Below are positions 22,761-34,842 of a stretch of 64,000 nucleotides of DNA, one piece after another; within the stretch, counting starts at the first letter, position 1, and the number at the start of each line of letters is the position of its first letter. The stretch covers positions 78,765,542 to 78,829,541 of the forward strand of contig NC_073694.1 of assembly GCF_029784165.1 (NCBI RefSeq), given 5' to 3'. The translations under genes and the position numbers were made by a program. Below the pieces are notes generated by a model. It was not told the origin of the DNA, ran no database searches, and saw only the letters and a program-made list of their open reading frames with translations. The stretch is from Wyeomyia smithii (taxonomy: Eukaryota; Arthropoda; Insecta; Diptera; Culicidae).

Positions 22761-25700
22761 AACCTAAAGAGTGAATATACATTTATTGGATTGAAGCGTT
22801 CATGTAAATCTATTTTTACAAATAAAAGTTTGAATGAGAAAGGCGGGGCTGACCGCTAGGTGGATTAATTTAGGTTTTTTTTTCAAAAACTCATGGGAAT
22901 GTGATAGCATTTTTAACAACTGTTTATGTCACTCTAGAATACTTCTGTTTTATTCCGAACAAATAGTTTGCATGCATCGGAGACTGCGATCATTTTTGTT
23001 AAGGTACGTTTACCAGTGATAAAACCCTTCCTTCGTCGACGATAGTATAAACTTTTAAAATTACACACAACAGAATTTATTACTGGTGAACGTACTCCAA
23101 CTGACACTACGATTCAGGTTCACATTTGTGTCAATGCTTAATTTCATTTAGTTTTTTATCACTGTTGATAAAACAAAAATAAATGATTGTTCGTTTTTAT
23201 TATTCAGCTTTTCTTCTCGACTTGCAGAACAAACAATGATAACGTACATAATATTGTGTTATTAGATATTGTAAAATATTGCGAAAAACGACGTCCTGCG
23301 CCGAAAAATATATATGTGTAATGCTTTCATTTTTGCTCGTTTGATTAAGTCATTCTTGGCTTGGGATTCAGTTATCCACCACGATTAGCTTAAGCACTCT
23401 TGATATTTTGGAATTGTATGATATTGGATTGAAAATTGTTTGAATACAAGACTAACAACAGACAAGAAAGTATTTCTTGTAAAAAATGTGATCCGGAAAG
23501 TTCCTGCCACAAGCTCGTTCACTAACCAAGTGAAATGACATTATTTTTATCTATTTCGAGAAGTAATGAAACACTATCAATATTACATCTTTTCAGTTTA
23601 AATCTAGATTTTTGTGCATGCTTTGATGAGTGTTTTATTTTCGATGAGTCGTGTTTTTCATACTATAACTGGCAAAATTGGACTTGAGATTTAGAGAGAT
23701 AGAAAGAGAGCTTACTAAGTGGATACCTCCAAAATAGCTGATAGAAGAGTATAGCGAGTAACATGTCTCTTACGGTCTATTCAAAATTACACGTTGGTCT
23801 AATAGTAACTAACACGTAAAGCGTCTTGCATGTTTCTTTTTCATCCTATAGGTTTAATTACAATATTTCTACTACGATTAATACATGATTATGTTAAAGA
23901 GGCACTTTATTGCGCAAAATTTTGATGAGCTTGGGCAGCTTTCTCGGATAAATAGTTCCAGCAGTCTATTGCACATATAAAGACGGATACATCAGGTTCA
24001 TGACATAGCTAACAATTGCAATATCCGCAGAGTGGATCACAAAATTCCAAACCAAAAATGAGCATCGAATTCTAGATGTTACTTACTTGTCAATTTGTTA
24101 TAGTGTACCGCGTAGAACAATTCTGCATACAGCTTCTTTTCAGTACATAGATTTACTGTGATGTAAAATCAATAATGCTTTTGACATTAGAAGCTAAGGA
24201 TATGCATGTCTGTGGCAACAGATCGCGTTGTATTTCGAATTTGAACACAGGCTCTCCGCCTTCTATGGTTTTATTTCAGACATTGAAATTTTGGTTGGAA
24301 ATAAGACAAAAATTTTTTGGCATAATAATTCAAAAGCTATTTTTGAAAATGTTAGTTTACAGAATAAAAAATGTTTTCACTGGCAAATGATTTGCGCCTT
24401 CACAATTAATAACTGCATGTAATATTATCAATCCTTTGGTAACGATAATAATCTAATTATAAAACTCATTATTTTTAAACGTATCTGCATTACCACAAAC
24501 ACACATTATATTATTGTTTCCTTATAAATTAATCATAGAAAATATTTCAACCAATACTCTAAAGCTATCTACTCCTTTTGGTATTCATTATTATTGAAAT
24601 TCTAGTTACAATTTCCCATTTTGGTTGCTTGCTATTATGGCTTCATACCCTTTTCTGCTATTACTCAAAACTAGTTACACATCGACATTTTACTAATTAT
24701 TAGCATAATCAGACAGTGTTTTTTTTCTCTCTTGTTTAGTTTGTTGTGTTTCCGTTTTTAAATAGGTTAATTAGTCTTTTTCTAATTGTAGAGGTTTTCC
24801 CACTCCAAAAACAGACTTTTTCTGTACGTTATTACACTTTACTTTTCTTGTGTGTTTTGTTTGCTTTGTATATTTCTAGAGATTTGTTTTGCACTAGAAA
24901 GAAAGATTTTCCGACAAATTCCTTGTTCCCACTTACACAAATAATGGCCAGAGCCGGCGGTTAGCGGGGGTAGTACCGGAAAATATCCCTGTGGGTACTT
25001 TCCCTCTCAGGAAAAACAAAAATTCTAATAGTTTTTTTTCCTGATTTGAAAAATTTGAATCAATATACGTTAATACACTAACGACCTCTGTCTTTCGATG
25101 CCCCAGCTGCAATGCATAAATATTGCCGTATTGATATTTTATCGATATAAATACTTGGTTTATCATTGACGCGATCGCCACATAGCGGGAGCATTGCCAC
25201 TTACGGTTAAATGACGGTTTCAAGTTTTTACACATCTTTGAAAAATAAGACGAATGTCTGTTCTCTGCTATAACCTCTATTTCTTTCTTCTTTTATTTAA
25301 AACATGCATCGCGAGCTGAGATGCCAGAATTTTTCGAGAGAAAATTCGTAGATCTGATCTCCGATAGCAAATGATGCATGTGAATGATGGCGAAGAGTAG
25401 TATTGCCACATCTCTATATCCTTCCCGATTCCTTACTACCCATTCGGGAAACAAGCGTGACGTCGGCCCTGACAATAGCGTATGTTGTAATGTGGAACGA
25501 TGTGCATGAGCATATTTCAAAATGCCCAAATTCCCATTTACCGCAATGTAGCAACATGCTATCAATGAAACCTGGTCTTTTACTTGTTTGTTTCTTCAAT
25601 AACAGTCTATGTTAGGGACAAAGCGATAACGTAAACTTTGGCATATTGACAACATATTCTAATTCATGCACGTTTTCTTATGCGTATTGGAAACCACAAG

Positions 25701-27576
25701 GCGTCTTGCAGATCTCTTTTAAATGTCAAATCAAGTTGCAAAATCATTTGAATGTAAATGAAATATAAAATCGTTTCTAGCTGCAATGTTGTCGTGTTCG
25801 ATATTGTTGTTTGTTTTGATATTGCTTCTATTTGATAACTACTTATGTAATAGAACAGTTTCACTTTCAATAAGCAATGTAATATCTTCAGATGCGTATC
25901 CACTTTTCATAGTTCTCTAGCGTCTATTTTTGGTTCATGGCAACTTATCAAACAAGTTTTGCTTATTGGGCGAAATACTTAAAATCTTCGTGATTTTTAA
26001 TACATTGCAAAAGGTTCAAATTCATGAGAAATTTGATAGCAACTGAAAAAAGTTGTTTTCGATCCAACATAATTGCTCACAGTTGAAAAATGAAGGGCTG
26101 TCAGTTTTTATAAGTTTGTTTTTTATAAATTTGCTTTGCATGCCAAACATTGAAAAGCGAAAATGAGTATAAATGCGAAAATTAGAAATGGTATTTTTTG
26201 GTCATGTCTAGGCTCTATCGACAATCGTTAAATTGTGGTATTGGCACTTAAAAAATTAAAGTGTGAATCAATCTGTCTTGCTAGCTTTATGACGCTTTCC
26301 TATATTTGAATTGAAGAGTAACTTATATTCGATTGATGAAAACAATGGTGTGGATTTATTTTCTAATTGGTAATTTTAATAAAATCGTTTTCTACGAAAA
26401 AAATCGGAAAATTGGATGGATTGACTTATCTTCTGGTTAGTAATTTTGAAGGTTGGTATTATTGGTTGAGTGTCGGCGATGAATAATAAATAAATAAATA
26501 ATAATTTGTGTAATTGATATATGATATTTATCTAGAAAAATTAAAGATATGAAAGTCTATGAAGACTTGAAGAAGAGGGAAAAGTTTCCGACTATGTTTT
26601 TCATTCAAATTATGCATTTGCTGTTTAGAAAACTAAGGTATACACAAATTATTCATAATGACGAGTGTAACATGTAGCGATAACATAAAACAGGACACAC
26701 ATTTTTGATCATAGTTAATAAGTATGCGTATTTTTGGACGAAGAAAGAACATGTAAACAGAGGCTTTACTCCCAAAAGCTCTGTAAAATGAAAATTTATT
26801 TTTTCATAGTGAAGAAGCAATCATATGAACGAACACGATACAATGTTTGAAAATCACGAGTTTTTTAGTGTTAGGCCCATAAACCACAGATTCTCCAGGG
26901 GAAGAGAGATAAAGAAGTCACAGCGCGACAGCTATGTCTATACTGTAAGCTGTCGAAACTCTATTGATTAAGATAAAAAGGAATGAATGCTATCTCTCAA
27001 TTATTTTGGGAGACCTAGTTTGCTGCAAATTTGTATTCCGTTTTCCCAAACGTATAGTTTACCTAAAACTAGAATTAAAATTGTTTTATTGTTTCATTTT
27101 GGATACAGCTTTGCTATGCGTGTGGTTTACATGGTTGGTTTTTTAAACTTGTTGTTTTAGTTTAACAAATACATCTCAGACGTATCAAAAATAAAGTTCA
27201 ACTTATTGGTACAAATCTTTGTTATCCGTAAAATCTTTTCATAACTAATAAATTATCAACGAATTACATATACTACTGTTAAATATTAAACGTAGGGAAC
27301 CTGCCCTCACGCGTGTATTTGTGTTTTTGTATGTATATATATATATATAATATGTGTGTGTTGTTACATTTGTTCTTGTTAGTAGCTTTAATTCATTCTT
27401 TTCTTGCATTGATTCAACCGCAGTAAAACCAGACTTTATGCTGTTCCGTGTTTGTATTGACGCATACACGATTACAAAGTTACGATGAGTATATGCTTGA
27501 TTTCTTGCTACATTTGGTTTGGTTTACGTTTGCATTCAATTTGTTCATGAGAAGGAGATGGAAAGGCAGACTACTT
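22761..27576 (-). other. Gene-free AT-rich region after dunce stop; possible long 3' UTR
   Basis: 4.8 kb with no coding frame, terminal repeat or SINE that I recognise, which is unusual in this transposon-dense window. It directly follows the dunce stop codon on the minus strand. Several minus-strand AATAAA signals occur (for example near 22779, 23055 and 23195). A long 3' UTR is an inference; intergenic DNA is the alternative. A short AT microsatellite lies at about 27330-27350. Confidence 0.4.
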
Positions 27577-27642
27577 TCACTGGGGCTTATCTTCACGGTG
27601 CGAATCGTCATTTTCGGAAGCACTCTCTTCTTCTAGCGTCAT
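27577..27642 (-). CDS. dnc: dunce terminal coding exon
   Basis: Acceptor AAATTCCAG, then 21 codons and TGA at 27577-27579. The peptide begins MTLEEESASEN and is acidic, like the tail that follows IRFQ in dunce proteins. It joins the 33013-33369 exon in phase 0. The tail is much shorter than the long acidic and glycine-rich tail of Drosophila dunce. Confidence 0.88.
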   Translation of the reverse strand: MTLEEESASENDDSHREDKPQ

Positions 27643-27762
27643 CTGGAATTTGACAGAGAAGTATGCTATCATTTTGTTATTGAATTAAAAAATAAATCGA
27701 AATGATTAATGTAACCGAGTTCAGGTTTAAAACAGAAGTGTATTGAATAAAAATATTATATA

Positions 27763-28240
27763 GGGGAAGGGCGGCTATAACTGGCCAGGGGGGTATAACC
27801 GGACGATGGCGGTTTGCTATGGAAACGATGATTTTTCCATCAACTTTTATTCAATTCACATTTTACTTAGTACATCGATCATTTTAAACCAGCATGTGCT
27901 ACTTCACCGCGAGAAACGTCCAAATAAAACGCATAATATAAATTTGGAAGTAGAATTTTCTCTAAACAGCCAAGCAGCAAGTCGATTTTACCCTACTTGT
28001 GGCCGATTGAAACCCGCACGAGGAAAGAATAGTCGTTTTATCAACAAAATTCCACAATCGTGAAACATAGTACGATTGTTAAGAAAACAATTATCTGATA
28101 TTTTTTTTATATGGTTTGGACTATGTAGAATCTTTTGTGGTATAGTAGTCGTTTTTTGTTTTTTGCTTCCGCTTTTCTATTAGGAAAAAGGCTTATGAGG
28201 TCGGTCTAGCCCCCCCTCCATCCCTTCCCCTTTTGTAATA
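27763..28240. other. Possible degenerate inverted-repeat element in the last dunce intron
   Basis: GGGGAAGGGCGGCTATAACTGG at the left and, inverted, GGGGAAGGGATGG...GGCTAGACC at the right look like weak inverted ends. The interior has no coding content. The rest of 28240-29090 shows nothing that I recognise. Confidence 0.3.
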
Positions 28241-29094
28241 GCGACTACTGCTGGTAGCAGATGAAGAAAAACAATAAGAGACACTCAGTACTGGCAAATA
28301 CCCTATAGGCTCCGTAAAACATTAATTTGTATTGTGCCTTGTCAAATAAATGTTGTGAAAAAAAACCTATAAGACAATATTTCCCGATAGAACTGTTTCA
28401 GATGATCAGATCGCCCTATTTTCATCCAATATAGTTTGAATTAATTTTTTATTTTAATTCACAACAAAATCGATTTGTCAGTTGATAGCAAACTATCACA
28501 TTCGCAATTGTAATTCGTCGTGAAAAAACAATACAAGCAAACAAATAACATGTTGATTGAATGCTTATCCATAATTTATTTCCATGCCCATGCCAAATAA
28601 CCTATCGTCAAAGATGATTAGAACAAGATACCTGACTCTTGCAGAATTCTTCGGACATGGTTGTTGCTGCGCGTGAGCAAAAACTAATTTATGATATATA
28701 CTTAACGTCAAAATCAACTGACGACAAGGCCAAGACATGACTGCTGAAAGGTGAAACAATTTTTTCAGTATCCATGAGGACGACTGTACGGTACTGCTAT
28801 CCGAAAAATGATAATAATGTGTACGAATGTTTAGTTCTCAAACATGAAACTTTCCGGAAGAATCAAGAATTACCGGCGCATCATTTAAAATTAAGCGTAC
28901 CATCAGAACTTCTTGATAACCGCTATGGGCACGCTCTACAGCCGAGTTTTCCACTCTTGCTAGCTTGCGACATATCAAACTTTAAGTTTTGGTAGAATTG
29001 GACCTGAAAACGAATATAACCCCTCAATATAAACCCCTACTCTGACAGTCAATTTCACACTTTTCTTTCGTACTTTGAAATGCGAAAAATATGG

Positions 29095-29319
29095 CAATAG
29101 CAAAGCAAAGCCTTGGTACTACATTCCGTATCGGAACTTCACCTTCTGTTTGTTATATACAGACTTCGCAGCCAACTGTTTAGTGTACAGGACAATCGCG
29201 GGGCTAGCGCTACGATCCTACTGACACTAACAGTCTCTCCCGAGCCGAGGCTCAAACCTACGACGACTGGCTTGTTAGGCCAGCATCGTACCTCGAGACC
29301 ATCTGGGAGACAATAGCAA
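29095..29319 (-). mobile_element. tRNA-derived SINE, full length
   Basis: The element is 29104-29310 between CAATAGCAA duplications (29095-29103 and 29311-29319). On the minus strand the 5' head has an A-box-like segment (TGGTCTCGAGG) and a B box (GGTTTGAGCCTC), then a body, then a tail ending in repeated GCTTT. This is the Feilai-like type of Aedes SINE as I remember it; the name was not checked. Other copies lie near 30000, 41650 and 43600. Confidence 0.82.
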
Positions 29320-29355
29320 TAAGTGCAAAAAATGAAGATATCATTAATCTGCATG

Positions 29356-29631
29356 TTAGGCGTCGTACACAAATTACGTAACGCTAAAAACCTAGATTTC
29401 AGACCCCCTCCCCCCTATGTAACGATAACTAACGTTCGATATGACTCCCCCCTAAAATTACGTAACGCTGGACAACCTGTCCCCCCCTCCAAATTTGCAA
29501 TTTTGAGCAAACATCACAGTTACGTAACGATCTCAACTATCACCCCCTCCCCCCTATGTAACAATAAGTAACGCAGATTTAACCCCCCTCCCCCCACTTC
29601 ATGCGTTACGTAATTTGTGTACGACGCCTTA
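29356..29631. mobile_element. PIF/Harbinger-type MITE
   Basis: 270 bp (29359-29628) with exact inverted ends starting GGCGTCGTACACAAATTACG and flanked by TTA on both sides (29356-29358 and 29629-29631). The interior carries several ACGTAACG and CCCCCTCCCCCC blocks. The 3-bp TTA target and GG start fit PIF/Harbinger. A cousin lies at 41236-41535. Confidence 0.9.
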
Positions 29632-29984
29632 TCTTGAGCGTCGAACTGACCAAACTGCTACACATTTTTCATATACAACCTTGAACAGCTCAACGATCGA
29701 TGACGGATTATGCACGATGAATCGGTTTTGCTCATAGTGACAATTTTATGAGAATTTAAGTCATCAGATGGCAGCACTCAGATGGCCGTCGAACGTCGGT
29801 CGTGTTCAAAATGTATGAAAAATATGGAAGTTAGGTATCTTGTTCTTGTTATCTTTGCTATCGTCCATTTCGAGTGGCTCCGAATCGAATGAAACTCAAC
29901 GTGTTTTAAACGGTTGAAGACATTTTTTAGACGTATCCATTTTAGCAAATATTCAATTTGAATGTTCAATACAGCTCTCAAGCT

Positions 29985-30178
29985 ACGTAGCTGCCCTTAC
30001 AAGCCAGTCGCCGTAGACTCGAGTCTCGTCTCGGGAGATATTGTTAGTGTCAGTAGGATCGTAGTGTAATCCGTGTAATCCTGTATGTTAAACAGTTGGC
30101 CGCGAGATCTGTGTATAATAAACAGAGGGTCGAGCTCCGAATCGGAAGGTAAACCATGGTTTTGCTTTGCTTTGCTAT
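29985..30178 (+). mobile_element. tRNA-derived SINE, 5'-truncated copy
   Basis: Same family as 29104-29310 in the opposite orientation. It starts inside the head (CAAGCCAGTCGCCGTAG), keeps GTGTCAGTAGGATCGTAG and the body, and ends in GCTTTGCTTTGC. No clear duplication is seen. Confidence 0.75.
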
Positions 30179-30259
30179 TTTGTTCAATGATTATGTTGAG
30201 CATTTTAAATCACAAAACTCAGATATTCAAGATATTCAAGATATTCAAAGTTATATATA

Positions 30260-31840
30260 TGGGTCATTCCATACGAAGTGTACATGCCACTTGGACACGA
30301 CCATCACAGATTTTGTTCAAAGTTGGGGGAGTTATTCATCTACTGTCTCTTTGGAACAATCCCAATTTTGGTATCGATTGGAATACTCCCCGCTCTCCAG
30401 GACCCCCCTTTTTATTGCAAAGTCGCGCAATTTTTGTCAAAAATCTCTTTTCATTTTCTTACAATTCATAGACGTAAGATGTCCGAAAAATACTGATAGA
30501 TTATTTTTGAAGAAAATAAACCAAGGAATCCAGAAAAAATATAAGTTTTGATTGGAAGTGTTGCGAGATAAATTATTTTTGTATTTGAAAACTAAATTTA
30601 CATTTTTCGGCAAATGCAGCCATTTTTATTATAAATTTGATAATTTCATCGTGATCCTTTGAAAATTTCACATAAGAAACAACTATCATCTCGAAGCAGT
30701 ATGAGCCAATCTCGAGATATAACATTTTTACGAAAAAAGTTGTAAATTTCGTGATTATTTTATTTTATAATTTATAGACGTAAGCCAACCGGAAAATAGT
30801 GATAGGTGAATTTTAAGGAAAATAAACCAAGGAATCCAGAAAAAATATTGTTTTTGTCCGGAAGTGTTGCCAGATAGATTATTTTCGTATTTTAAAACTA
30901 AATTTGCATTTTTCGGCCAATGCAGCTAATTTTATTTTAAATTTGATGGTTTCATCGTGTTTCTCATAAAATTTCACGTAAAAAGCACTTACCACTCTGT
31001 GGTAATATGAGCCAATCTTGAGACATAACATTTTTACGAAAAATTAGTTACGAAATTCAGAACTATTTTCGTAAAAATGCTATATCTCGAAATATGCTCA
31101 TATTACCACGGGGTGATTAATGTTTCTTACGTAAAATTTTTCAAGAAATATGATGAAACCATCAAATTTGAAATAAAATCAGCTGCATTTGCCGAAATAT
31201 GCGAATTTAGTTGTAAAATACAAAACCAATCTATCTGGCAACACTTCCGGTCAAAAATGATATTTTTTCTGGATTCCTTGGTTTATTTTCTTCAAAATTC
31301 ACCTATCTCTTTTTTCCGGGTGTCTTACGTCTATAAATTGTAAAAAAAAAAATTATTACGAAGTTTACAACTTTTCTCGTAAAAATGTTATATCTCGAGA
31401 TTGGCTCATATTACCTCGGGATGACAGTTGTTTCTTATGTGAAATTTTCCAAGGAGCACGTAGAAATTATCGAATTTAAAATCAAAATGGCTGTATTTGC
31501 CGAAAAATGTAAATTTTGTTTTTAAATACAAAAATAATTTATCTGACAACACTTCCGGTCAAAACTTATATTTTTTCCGGATTCCTTGGTTTATTTTCTT
31601 CAAAAATCATCTATCAGTATTTTTCGGAAACTTACGTCTATGAATTGTAAGAAAAAGAAAAAAGAGATTTTGAACAAAAAATGCGTGACTTTGCAATAAA
31701 TAAGGTGGTCCCACAGACACTAAATTTGGGATTTTTTCAAAGGGACAGTAGATGAATAATTTTTCCAACTTTGAGCAAAATCTGTAATGGTCGTGTCCAA
31801 GTTTGTGCTTTTTCGTGGTCAATTCGTATGAAATGACCCA
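30260..31840. mobile_element. 1.6-kb palindromic foldback element with tandem units in each arm
   Basis: Ends TGGGTCATT and AATGACCCA lie within TATA on both sides. The left arm runs to about 31044 and the right arm starts about 31068, so nearly the whole element is inverted repeat. Each arm holds two direct copies of a roughly 303-bp unit; compare GAGCCAATCTCGAGATATAA near 30702 with GAGCCAATCTTGAGACATAA near 31006, and their inverted mates at about 31080 and 31390. No protein is encoded. It lies in the last long dunce intron and would be transcribed as a long hairpin. Confidence 0.88.
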
Positions 31841-32149
31841 TATATTCAACGAAAATATCGCTTTTTCTTCAATTATTCGTGATTCTCCAGTAATAATCAT
31901 TCGGCATGCCACCAGACCGAACAAAGCCCGATTTTTTTAAATTCTGTTATTACCAGTTAATGTGAAAATTAAAACTTGTCCTTCATGAAAAAACGAAATC
32001 ATTTGAACAGTTCATTAAGATGTTATAACAAACACCTGCAGTAAGCATATAGGATGATTAAATTTTCATCACCGATCACTCGGAATAATGTTTTTGGTAC
32101 TTGGTTCGGTTTGGCTGCACGCCAAGCAGTTTCATCGAAATAATCCCAT

Positions 32150-32760
32150 TCAGCTTGATAATAACCCCATTCGGCTTGGTAACTAGATCATTGTTTGGCA
32201 TGAGAAAAGAAGCCCTAGGCTTATTATCATCATCAATTGAGTTTTTGAAGCAATCATATAGTTTTTACATTTTTGCAAATATGAAGAGATACTTTTCTTC
32301 AATCATCTGCAAATAACAAGAAGACTTTTTCCTTTTACGGAAATTCTTGTGTCGTCGCAGAATAATGTTTTGGGGCACACTTGTCTAGTGGCAGAAGTCG
32401 ATCAATTAGATATTTTTTTAAAATTTTGATTAGAAAAATTAGAAAATAATAGTCCGCAATTTCGCAATCAAACTCTTATGTCAAACACTGTTGAAGGCTT
32501 TTTGTAAGTCTAGAAGAGCATCTTCAGAACTGTTAGCTTGTATCATATTAGGAACTCTGAGCAATTGATAAGTAGTGGAATACCCATGGAGAAATTTCAA
32601 CTGTTCATCAGCAAAAATTCAATTTTTCATTGATGTGTATGTTATTGGTCGATAACTTGAAAACTCAGCAGGATTTTTATCCGGCTTCAAAATTGGAGTA
32701 ACTTCCGCATTTCTCCATAATCTGGGAAAATATGTAATTTTTAACGTTAATGTACTGGAA
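32150..32760 (-). pseudogene. Jockey-type reverse transcriptase remnant
   Basis: Matches pieces of the element at 62030-64000 in the same orientation, for example AAGAAGCCCTAGGCTTAT and the segment around 32640-32740 encoding ITPILKPDKNPAE-like residues (here VTPILKPDKNPAEF). Large internal deletions and no intact frame. It lies in the last long dunce intron. Confidence 0.75.
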
Positions 32761-32787
32761 AATAGCGCTACTATACTGGAAAATAGC

Positions 32788-32835
32788 GAGGCTAGCATTG
32801 CGATCCTGTTGAAACTAACAATTTCTGGAGTAAGA
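32788..32835 (-). mobile_element. SINE fragment
   Basis: GAGGCTAGCATTGCGATCCTG and the following AACTAACA match the body and head junction of the SINE at 29104-29310. Only about 45 bp remain. Confidence 0.5.
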
Positions 32836-33012
32836 CCCATACCGTTTCAGTTACAATTGATTGAAAAGGGAATAGAGTTTTTTGTCGGTTTTATCGCGTG
32901 AAATCGTCTTGATTGTTAGATTTTGAGGGAAGCGTTTCAAAAACTGAATGTGAAACTGATTATATTCACCTAAAATTATGAAAACGGCATCCAGTATTCA
33001 ATTTAATCTTAC

Positions 33013-33369
33013 CTGAAAGCGAATCTTGTCCTCTGCTTCATCTAACGCCGGTGGCGATGGCGGTATTAAGCTCTGATAGTAGTCACGGTTTTCCTCCAAT
33101 GTATCAAGGATATCCTGTGCATCTGGATGCACCAGATCTGCCCAAGTCTCCCACAGTGGGTGAACAATATAATCGATGAAGCCAACTTGTGATTTCTCGA
33201 TTGTCGCATTATGTCTATCGCACATTGGGCTTATGTCCATTCCAGCAGCTCGCTCCTTGTCTCCTTGCAAAAAGAATTCCTCCATCAGTAGAGAGACCCA
33301 TCTTTTGTACAAGGGTAATGGTTTGGTGGGATTGCTCAAATCAGCACAGTGTACCATATTTTCTAATAC
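33013..33369 (-). CDS. dnc: dunce exon: catalytic domain, C-terminal half
   Basis: 119 codons, phase 0 at both ends. Contains HCADLSNPTKPLPLY with a metal-site Asp, MEEFFLQGDKE, and DRHNATIEKSQVGFIDYIV, which includes the glutamine that gives cyclic-nucleotide specificity in the PDE family. Ends with PPSPP, a Ser-Pro site, and KIRFQ. Acceptor TTTTCAG and donor GTAAGA are present. Its length and order match the dunce catalytic core closely. Confidence 0.97.
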
Positions 33370-33422
33370 CTGAAAATTGTTACAAGTTAAGTTATGCTTG
33401 GTATTCAGTTTACGGCACTAAC

Positions 33423-33585
33423 CTGTATCCTATCAGTATAATTATCTAACAGAAGAACTCCAGATCCTGCTACCTTTTTTGTTTCAACCATTGTCTTCAA
33501 ATCAGCAAGCAATGTCATATGTTTCGACATATCCGTCGAGAGCACCATATCAATGACCATCTTCCGAAAAGTTTGACGTTGTTTC
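33423..33585 (-). CDS. dnc: dunce exon: catalytic domain, middle
   Basis: One split base and 54 codons, starting KQRQTFRKMVIDMV and covering STDMSKHMTLLADLKTMVE and the loop ending DNYTDRIQ. This is a helical part of the catalytic domain. The donor is GTTAGT; the acceptor is TGATTTCAG. Confidence 0.96.
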
Positions 33586-33638
33586 CTGAAATCAAATTCT
33601 TTGTTTATAAGGCATTTTTCTCTAATTCCTTCACTTAC

Positions 33639-33753
33639 TTCTGTATATTCCGTAGTATATCGCAGTCTTCATTTTGCAAAAGTTTAAATGCAACTGCTAA
33701 ATGATGGTTCTCCAGTACAGATTCGTCATTGTACATAATCGCTAATTCCGAGC
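33639..33753 (-). CDS. dnc: dunce exon: catalytic domain
   Basis: 115 bp. Encodes SSELAIMYNDESVLENHHLA and KLLQNEDCDILRNIQ. Metal-pocket-proximal helices of PDE4. Acceptor TTCGTAG, donor GTAAGTGAAGG. Splice phases join both neighbours exactly. Confidence 0.96.
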
Positions 33754-33813
33754 CTACGAATAAAAACCCGTCAAGATAATTTTGAATACTGTTGAATGTA
33801 CGAATATATTTAC

Positions 33814-34078
33814 TTGAATTTATTAAAAACTGGTTTGTCAGACCTGGATGATCAACGTCGTGTATGCAGGCTGCAAATAGTGCAGCACAAATTTCCAACG
33901 CGGTAAACACGTTCTCTAGAGCTGGTGTATTCAACAGAACGTGAGTACTTTGTGCTACATCGGCCGCGTGAAGAGAATTGTGAAATGGGTTATCCTTAAC
34001 ATAGTGATCCTCTAAGGTTGTCATAAACGCTAGAAAAACTTTGGATGGTATCATAAGAGTGTTCAAGATGTCCCGTTC
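33814..34078 (-). CDS. dnc: dunce exon: catalytic domain, metal-binding motifs
   Basis: 265 bp. Holds HNSLHAADV and HDVDHPGLTNQF, whose His and Asp residues coordinate the Zn and Mg ions of class I phosphodiesterases. Starts with ERDILNTLMIPSKVF and ends within the codon after FLINS. Acceptor ACACAG, donor GTAAATAT. Confidence 0.97.
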
Positions 34079-34142
34079 CTGTGTAAAAAAGATCAAATTG
34101 AACTAAACCTAGATAGAACGATTATCGTGAAGAGCGACGGAC

Positions 34143-34453
34143 CTGAAATATAGCAAAAGCTACACAGGTCAGCGGTCGATTGTTACTCAAAGTTTCTATT
34201 TTGAAAATATCGATGCCCCATGTATCGACACTATTGAGAATCTGTCCCAACTGATGCTCATGTGGTGTGTCCACTCCATATACTGGTAAGCGGTCACTGG
34301 TAAAAGAATTTGTATGCTGCAGTGGTCTCTTGAAGCCTGATATTTGCGACATTCTTTCGCCCATCCTGGGTGACCTACTGCGACAGAACGAGGTTTGATT
34401 ATGAGAATCTGAGTCATCTCTACTATAAGGGATGTCCAACTCCTGTTGCTTGT
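34143..34453 (-). CDS. dnc: dunce exon: linker after UCR2 and start of catalytic domain
   Basis: 311 bp. Starts at DKQQELDIP, then a serine-rich linker (SRSPRMGERMSQISG, KRPLQHTNSF), then GVDTPHEHQLGQ and DTWGIDIFKI, the start of the catalytic fold. Acceptor TTTCCAG, donor GTCCGT, which is the weakest donor of the gene. Confidence 0.95.
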
Positions 34454-34515
34454 CTGGAAATATGGTTTTTAAATTAGAATAAAATCTATTATATTTATAT
34501 TATTGAATACATTAC

Positions 34516-34609
34516 CTAAGAAAGTAGAGCAAATATACTCAGAGATTTGATTACCAGACTTGCTAGATTCGCTTAGATGCGACAATTCTTTATTAAGCAT
34601 TCTTTTGAA
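34516..34609 (-). CDS. dnc: dunce exon: end of UCR2
   Basis: 94 bp, not visible as a long open frame but clear from translation: FKRMLNKELSHLSESSKSG and QISEYICSTFL. Acceptor CTGTTCCAG, donor GTAATG. Phases fit both neighbours. UCR2 folds over the catalytic pocket and regulates activity. Confidence 0.95.
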
Positions 34610-34673
34610 CTGGAACAGAAGGAAAATGAACTGTTATCTAGTTGTACTTCGCAAAAAAAAAACCGGAACTTAC

Positions 34674-34842
34674 TTTTAATGATGCCATATCGGAAACACT
34701 GCGATGCGTTTGCACCGTTTCTAATTGGTCAAGGCACCAATCCAACTCATCGATCGTTTCTAAAGCCAGCTTCACATACGATTCTTCACCAGGAGTTGGA
34801 GCCTTAGGAATTGGTGTCAACTGAATATTGTTTCGTTTTGAT
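34674..34842 (-). CDS. dnc: dunce exon: UCR2
   Basis: 169 bp. Encodes a short basic linker (SKRNNIQLTPIPKAP) and then LETIDELDWCLDQLETVQ and HRSVSDMASLK, the hallmark of UCR2. Acceptor TTTTTCACTTGCAG, donor GTAAGTTCC. The first base completes the Lys codon begun at 40594. Confidence 0.97.

Noticed and set aside
33635..34096. Reading 33635-34096 as one 153-codon exon
   Set aside because: The frame runs through an intron (33754-33813). The SKYIRTFNS stretch is intron translation between a GTAAAT donor and a TTCGTAG acceptor.
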